Source: Lateolabrax maculatus (lineage: Eukaryota > Chordata > Actinopteri > Acropomatiformes > Lateolabracidae). From it: a DNA stretch of 64,000 bases. The position numbers and the translations under genes were made by a program. Positions 60,397-64,000 of the stretch are shown piece by piece. The stretch spans positions 28,338,001-28,402,000 of the forward strand of contig CM062217.1 in NCBI GenBank assembly GCA_031216445.1. The letters are read 5' to 3'. Under the pieces are notes generated by a model that had not been told where the DNA came from, did not search any database, and saw only the letters and a program-made list of their open reading frames with translations. Every line of letters starts with the position of its first letter. The first letter of the stretch is position 1.

Positions 60397-61128
60397 ATGC
60401 AGTGGTCGTGTAAGTACTGCACATTTTGTGCTGAAAAGAGGTGCTTCTTACTTAAGCATTACCGCTTAAAACACGGGTGCCACACTCGAATATCACCACT
60501 ACCGTGCCTTTATAAGGAGTGCCTGTGCACATTTAAATCTTTCAATGCACTCAAAGTCCACTTATCAACATGGCACACTCAAAAGGACCTGGGGAACGTG
60601 GGTGAAACTGCTTTCCATTGTCAGCTGTGTGACTTTGTGGAGCCTTGCACTGGAGCTGACTTTTTTACCCATTTACGAAGACATTTGAAGCTGAAGCAAA
60701 AGGTTTCCTGTCCATATCAAGGCTGTAGCTTTCAGAGCAATGTTTATTCAACCTTTAATGCACATAAAAGCAAAGAACATCAAGACCACAATAAGATGGC
60801 ATTCAAACCTGAAATTGTGTCACATAATGTACTTGAGGTACCTCCACCTAATATAAATATTCAACCTGAGGATAGTGCCCCTGAAACTGATCAGGTTGAG
60901 TTTGAGGTTACTGAGCTCAATGAAGATGTGGGAGACTTGGAGAGTCAGTTGGAACATAATGTAGCTGCTGTTTTTCTGAAAATGTCATCGATTCTTAACA
61001 TCTCTGAAAATGCCCTGCAAGAAGTTATAGAGCAGATCAACCAAATTTATGTGCTTTCACAGCCATTGTTACATACCTCGGTTGGAAAAATACTAAATCA
61101 ACATTGTGGAGATGTTGAGGACTCTTAA
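60397..61128 (+). CDS. Four-finger C2H2 protein (U7)
   Basis: S19 type, protein identical to U2 and U4. Exons 1 and 2 present upstream. Confidence 0.6.
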   Translation: MQWSCKYCTFCAEKRCFLLKHYRLKHGCHTRISPLPCLYKECLCTFKSFNALKVHLSTWHTQKDLGNVGETAFHCQLCDFVEPCTGADFFTHLRRHLKLKQKVSCPYQGCSFQSNVYSTFNAHKSKEHQDHNKMAFKPEIVSHNVLEVPPPNINIQPEDSAPETDQVEFEVTELNEDVGDLESQLEHNVAAVFLKMSSILNISENALQEVIEQINQIYVLSQPLLHTSVGKILNQHCGDVEDS

Positions 61129-62546
61129 GTGAGTGAGATAGCTAAAGTATTTACTGAGAATAATGTATTCCTGAAATTCACTTCTACTAGGGGGTCATTG
61201 TCAACCACTAGCAAGCGAACATCATACATTTGAAAAGAATTCTCAGTGGTGACGCCTATTGAGTTTGTCCTAAAAAATGACAGGCAGACAGTTGTGTATA
61301 TCCCCATACTAAAAATGCTGCAGACATTACTAAACAATGGAGAAATTTTAGATAAGGCCATGTCATCTGAGACAAATTTGTCACAAGGATACAGATCTCA
61401 CAGGGATGGTTACCGGTTTAAAGACAATTCTCTCTTGACAGAGGAAGAATTCAGGATTGCTCTTTTCTTGTACATAGATGATTTTGAGGTGGCTAAGCCC
61501 TTGGGAACCTCCAGAAAGAAACACAAGCTGCCATCTACTGGGTACTTGGAAATCTACACCCTAAATATCGCTCCTCTCTTCATTCCATTCAGCTTGCTCT
61601 ACTCATCATCGCTGAAGATGATATCAGGAAGTTGACTTTAAATGAGAGACCACAGTCTATTGAAGAATTAAAAGTGCAACTGGTAGATAAACTGTCACTG
61701 CAGTATGACTTTAAACTGCAGTATGAAGATCAAGACTTCCATAATGCCCTCTGCAATTTGACTGAAATAACTGATTTACCTGAAAGAGCTACGCTCAAAA
61801 TCATCCCTCTTGTGACTCTCCATTTAACCGCATTGTCATCACCCACCACAACATCAGACACTGAGTGCAGCACAGCAGACACTGAGATCCTGTCGACAGG
61901 AAGAGCATCACCATTGCTAAGACAACAGTGGCCAGATTTCTTTGACATACCCAATTTCTCAGTTGATGTTGACTATAGACTCAGACAGGCAGATCTTGCC
62001 TTTATGAAGGATGGAACACGTATGACTCTACCACGAGATATGAAGCATGACATACTAGAAAAGCTTGCTGAGACGATGTACAGTTTCAAGGCTTACCCTA
62101 AAGATGATGACTTCAGCAGTGTTGCAAAAGCACTAATTAGCAAACACCCCTGCCTCACTGAGCCTGGACCACACAGATGGTATGGCTGGAAAAACAGCCT
62201 TAAATTATCGCACAAAGCTTCAAAAAGCTGGATGTGAGGATGTAGCAATCAATGGAGGCAAAAGAAGTAAAGGCAACCCAGAAGGAGAATCCTCAAGCAA
62301 GAATATCAAACGGCCAAAAAGAGGTGAAGCAAACTACCTACCTAACTTACCTGAAGGACATGATGAAACAAGCCTTGAAAATGCCAGAAAGGTTCTCGTG
62401 GAAGAAATGAAGAAGAAACAACCCAATGGCACTCTCATCTCACAAATGATGGACCAATCATTCCCACTACGCAGACAAGAAATTGTAGAAAAGGAACCTG
62501 CTGTACAGAACATTGTTGAACGATGGCCAGCACTCTTCACAGACAG
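61129..62546 (+). pseudogene. Decayed middle and PB1/SAMD3-like exon 3 part (U7)
   Basis: Ancestral stops and frameshifts only; 201-codon PB1-like frame (61632-62237) with private RASPLLRQQ. Confidence 0.65.
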
Positions 62547-62692
62547 GTAAACTATTTTTGTTCTCAACCAATAAAATAATGCCTATCAAAAAGAAATTCA
62601 AGGTGTGTGGCTAGAAATCCAAACACACTTGTTGGAATGTTAACACTTCTGCCATCTCTCCATCCCTACCCACCCGTCTCTCTACTTTTCAG

Positions 62693-63795
62693 GTGTTTGC
62701 TGAGTTCAACAGAATCGCAAGTAAGAATCTTGAGGGAGACTTCTTTGAGGCTCTGGACCAGTATACCCCACGTTTCATTGAACTTTTCAAAACAAGAAGG
62801 GGAACTGTTGGCCAGAAGCTCAGTGAGCTGATGCAGCACATGAGCTGGATGGTAAGTAGGTTAATTTTGCTTTTGATCTGTGTGATAGTTCATCAATCAA
62901 GTTCTAAATGAGATGATCCAGCCCAACCTATTCTATTTCCTGTCTGACTTGTGCTTGTGCCTTGCAAATTACTCTGTTAACTGGTCTTTTCTCTCTCTGT
63001 GTATCATTAGACACCAGACGTGACAGTACTTCGCTCTGTTGTCCTCAAAGGCATTCCTATTTTACTTGGTGACGACTCCAGTGAATTCTTCAAGACATGC
63101 TCTGTAAGTACTTGCACATAAGAAAAAGTTTGGTCTGCATTAAAATAGAACTATATCTGTGCTGACATAGAAGATGTAATTTTATCTGCACAATATACAA
63201 TATACATTTTGTACAGTGATTGATGTATTTTGTATGGCAATTCCTCCACAGCTAATCTGAGAGGTATTTAAACAGCCAGTAAATAAAAATGAAATTTGCC
63301 ACATAAACGTTGTACACATTAATTAATTGTAAATCTAAGGAGCAGGAGTCCAGGCTGAAAAGTCAGTGTCACTGTTTAAGAATATATGGACCTTGTGGAC
63401 CATAGCTTTAGTTTAATCATACCACATTTATTTTGTTGGTTATATTGTAACAATCCAGTATGAACACATATTTAAAACCATATTCCCTAGCAAATGCTTT
63501 CAACATTAAAAATGAATGTTTAGAAGAGCATAAATTGCCATGCTGAAGAATGTGTGTGTGTGTCTTTGTAGGGTACAGCGAGAGACGAGGCCCTAGAATG
63601 CACATCATCATGGATCATATAAAAAAACTTGCCTCAGGCAGTTTGTCTGTTATTTGGGCTTACATATGCTTTGCATTTGGATTACCCAAAATGCATGGCA
63701 AATACACTCAACTTCATTCAGACTGTGATGCTTGGACTGGCAAAGAAAACCTCCCACCAACACTGTTAACTTTGAAGAACAGTCTACTGGGTTAG
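62693..63795 (+). pseudogene. Exons 4-6 with 100-bp deletion in exon 6 (U7)
   Basis: Exons 62693-62851, 63011-63103 and 63572-63795. At 63603/63604 exactly 100 bases of exon 6 are missing (GCAC joined to ATCATCATGG), removing LTVVSEDNP to ILEGG and shifting the upstream frame. It also has private KENLPPTLL. Confidence 0.7.
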
Positions 63796-64000
63796 ACCAG
63801 TAAAGAGCCATCAGCTGTCAGATAGCACTTTGTAAATTATGCAGCAGTTAATGTTCTCCTGTTATCAGAGAAAGTTTTATGCTTTCATGCAACTGAGCTG
63901 GCTTGTTTATGATCTCAAAAAAAAAAAAAATTCTATTAAAGTGTACCATGTTATGCTAGTATGCTAATGGTGGAAGTAGCGCCACCTTGTGTTGCAAAGA
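63796..64000 (+). other. 3' flank of gene copy U7
   Basis: Collinear with 6773-6979 of U1: probable 3' UTR with the A-run and ATTAAA signal. Nothing else seen. Confidence 0.5.

Larger units (their letters stand above)
1..64000 (+). repeat. Tandem array of retrovirus-based units carrying a zinc-finger gene
   Basis: The same sequence recurs head to tail throughout. The finger ORF begins at 3231, 14513, 25852, 37191, 43084, 48968 and 60352, giving steps of 11282, 11339, 11339, 5893, 5884 and 11384 bp. The LTR candidate begins at 9911, 21221, 32537 and 55699. Copies differ by isolated substitutions, small indels and microsatellite length, so amplification is recent compared with the decay inside the unit. 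The window starts inside pol of one unit and ends 3' of the gene of another, so the array extends beyond both edges. Two units (ending near 48864) share a large internal deletion. Confidence 0.97.
55699..64000 (+). mobile_element. Tandem provirus, 3'-truncated by window edge (U7)
   Basis: LTR, LINE, nucleocapsid remnant, pol start and most of the gene-carrying insert. The rest lies past the window. Confidence 0.7.
57847..64000 (+). mobile_element. Gene-carrying transposon-like insert, right end outside window (U7)
   Basis: Left terminus CACTGTAAA at 57847-57855. Contents as U1 up to the gene's 3' flank. The right terminus is not in view. Confidence 0.7.

Noticed and set aside
1..64000. CRISPR array or other short regularly spaced repeats
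   Set aside because: The periodicity is 11.3 and 5.9 kb of near-identical DNA, not short repeats with unique spacers; content is eukaryotic.
1..64000. tRNA or rRNA genes
   Set aside because: No cloverleaf with A and B boxes or rRNA-like stretch was recognised on either strand by eye. A covariance-model scan would be decisive.

Overview
The window looks like nuclear DNA of a teleost fish. It is AT-rich, has GT-AG introns and short-period microsatellites, and carries fragments of a retroviral pol gene, a fish-type non-LTR retrotransposon, and a multi-exon gene of the kind greatly expanded in fish (C2H2 fingers joined to a PB1/SAMD3-like part). There is no prokaryotic gene organisation. This assignment is inferred from families; no species can be named.

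Almost the whole window is one head-to-tail tandem array, with everything on the plus strand. Seven gene copies (called U1 to U7 here) have finger ORFs starting at 3231, 14513, 25852, 37191, 43084, 48968 and 60352. The period is about 11.3 kb, except for two short steps of about 5.9 kb (U4 to U5 and U5 to U6).

A full unit is a decayed endogenous retrovirus with other elements nested in it. In order it holds: an LTR candidate (for example 9911-10373); an internal LINE fragment where gag should be; a nucleocapsid-like remnant; the first part of pol (protease side and N-terminal RT); a 7.35-7.40 kb insert; the rest of RT from just before YVDD; an RNase H remnant; a (TA)n tract; an integrase with an internal deletion; and a short 3' remnant leading to the next LTR. 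Each period has only one LTR, which fits amplification by unequal LTR-LTR recombination.

The insert starts CACTGTAAA, ends with its reverse complement TTTACAGTG, and is flanked by AGTA on both sides. It behaves like a cut-and-paste DNA transposon that landed inside the RT gene. It carries no visible transposase. It carries an intron-containing host-type gene instead: two non-coding 5' exons (intron 1 hosting a roughly 640-bp foldback repeat), a large exon 3 with four C2H2 fingers followed by a decayed middle and PB1/SAMD3-like region, and three 3' exons with good splice sites. The finger ORF (258 codons, likely start at codon 16) is open in all seven copies and varies only at L19/S19. The downstream part shares two nonsense codons and two frameshifts in every copy, so it was dead before the array formed.

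U5 and U6 lack the promoter, exons 1 and 2, the LTR, the LINE and the first part of pol, because both descend from one 5.49-kb deletion (junctions at 42980/42981 and 48864/48865). Marker variants show an A-B-A-B order for U1 to U4, a dimeric higher-order repeat, with U5 to U7 mosaic. The best candidate for something undescribed is this nested system: a gene-carrying CAC-ended transposon trapped in a retrovirus and then amplified as a proviral tandem array.
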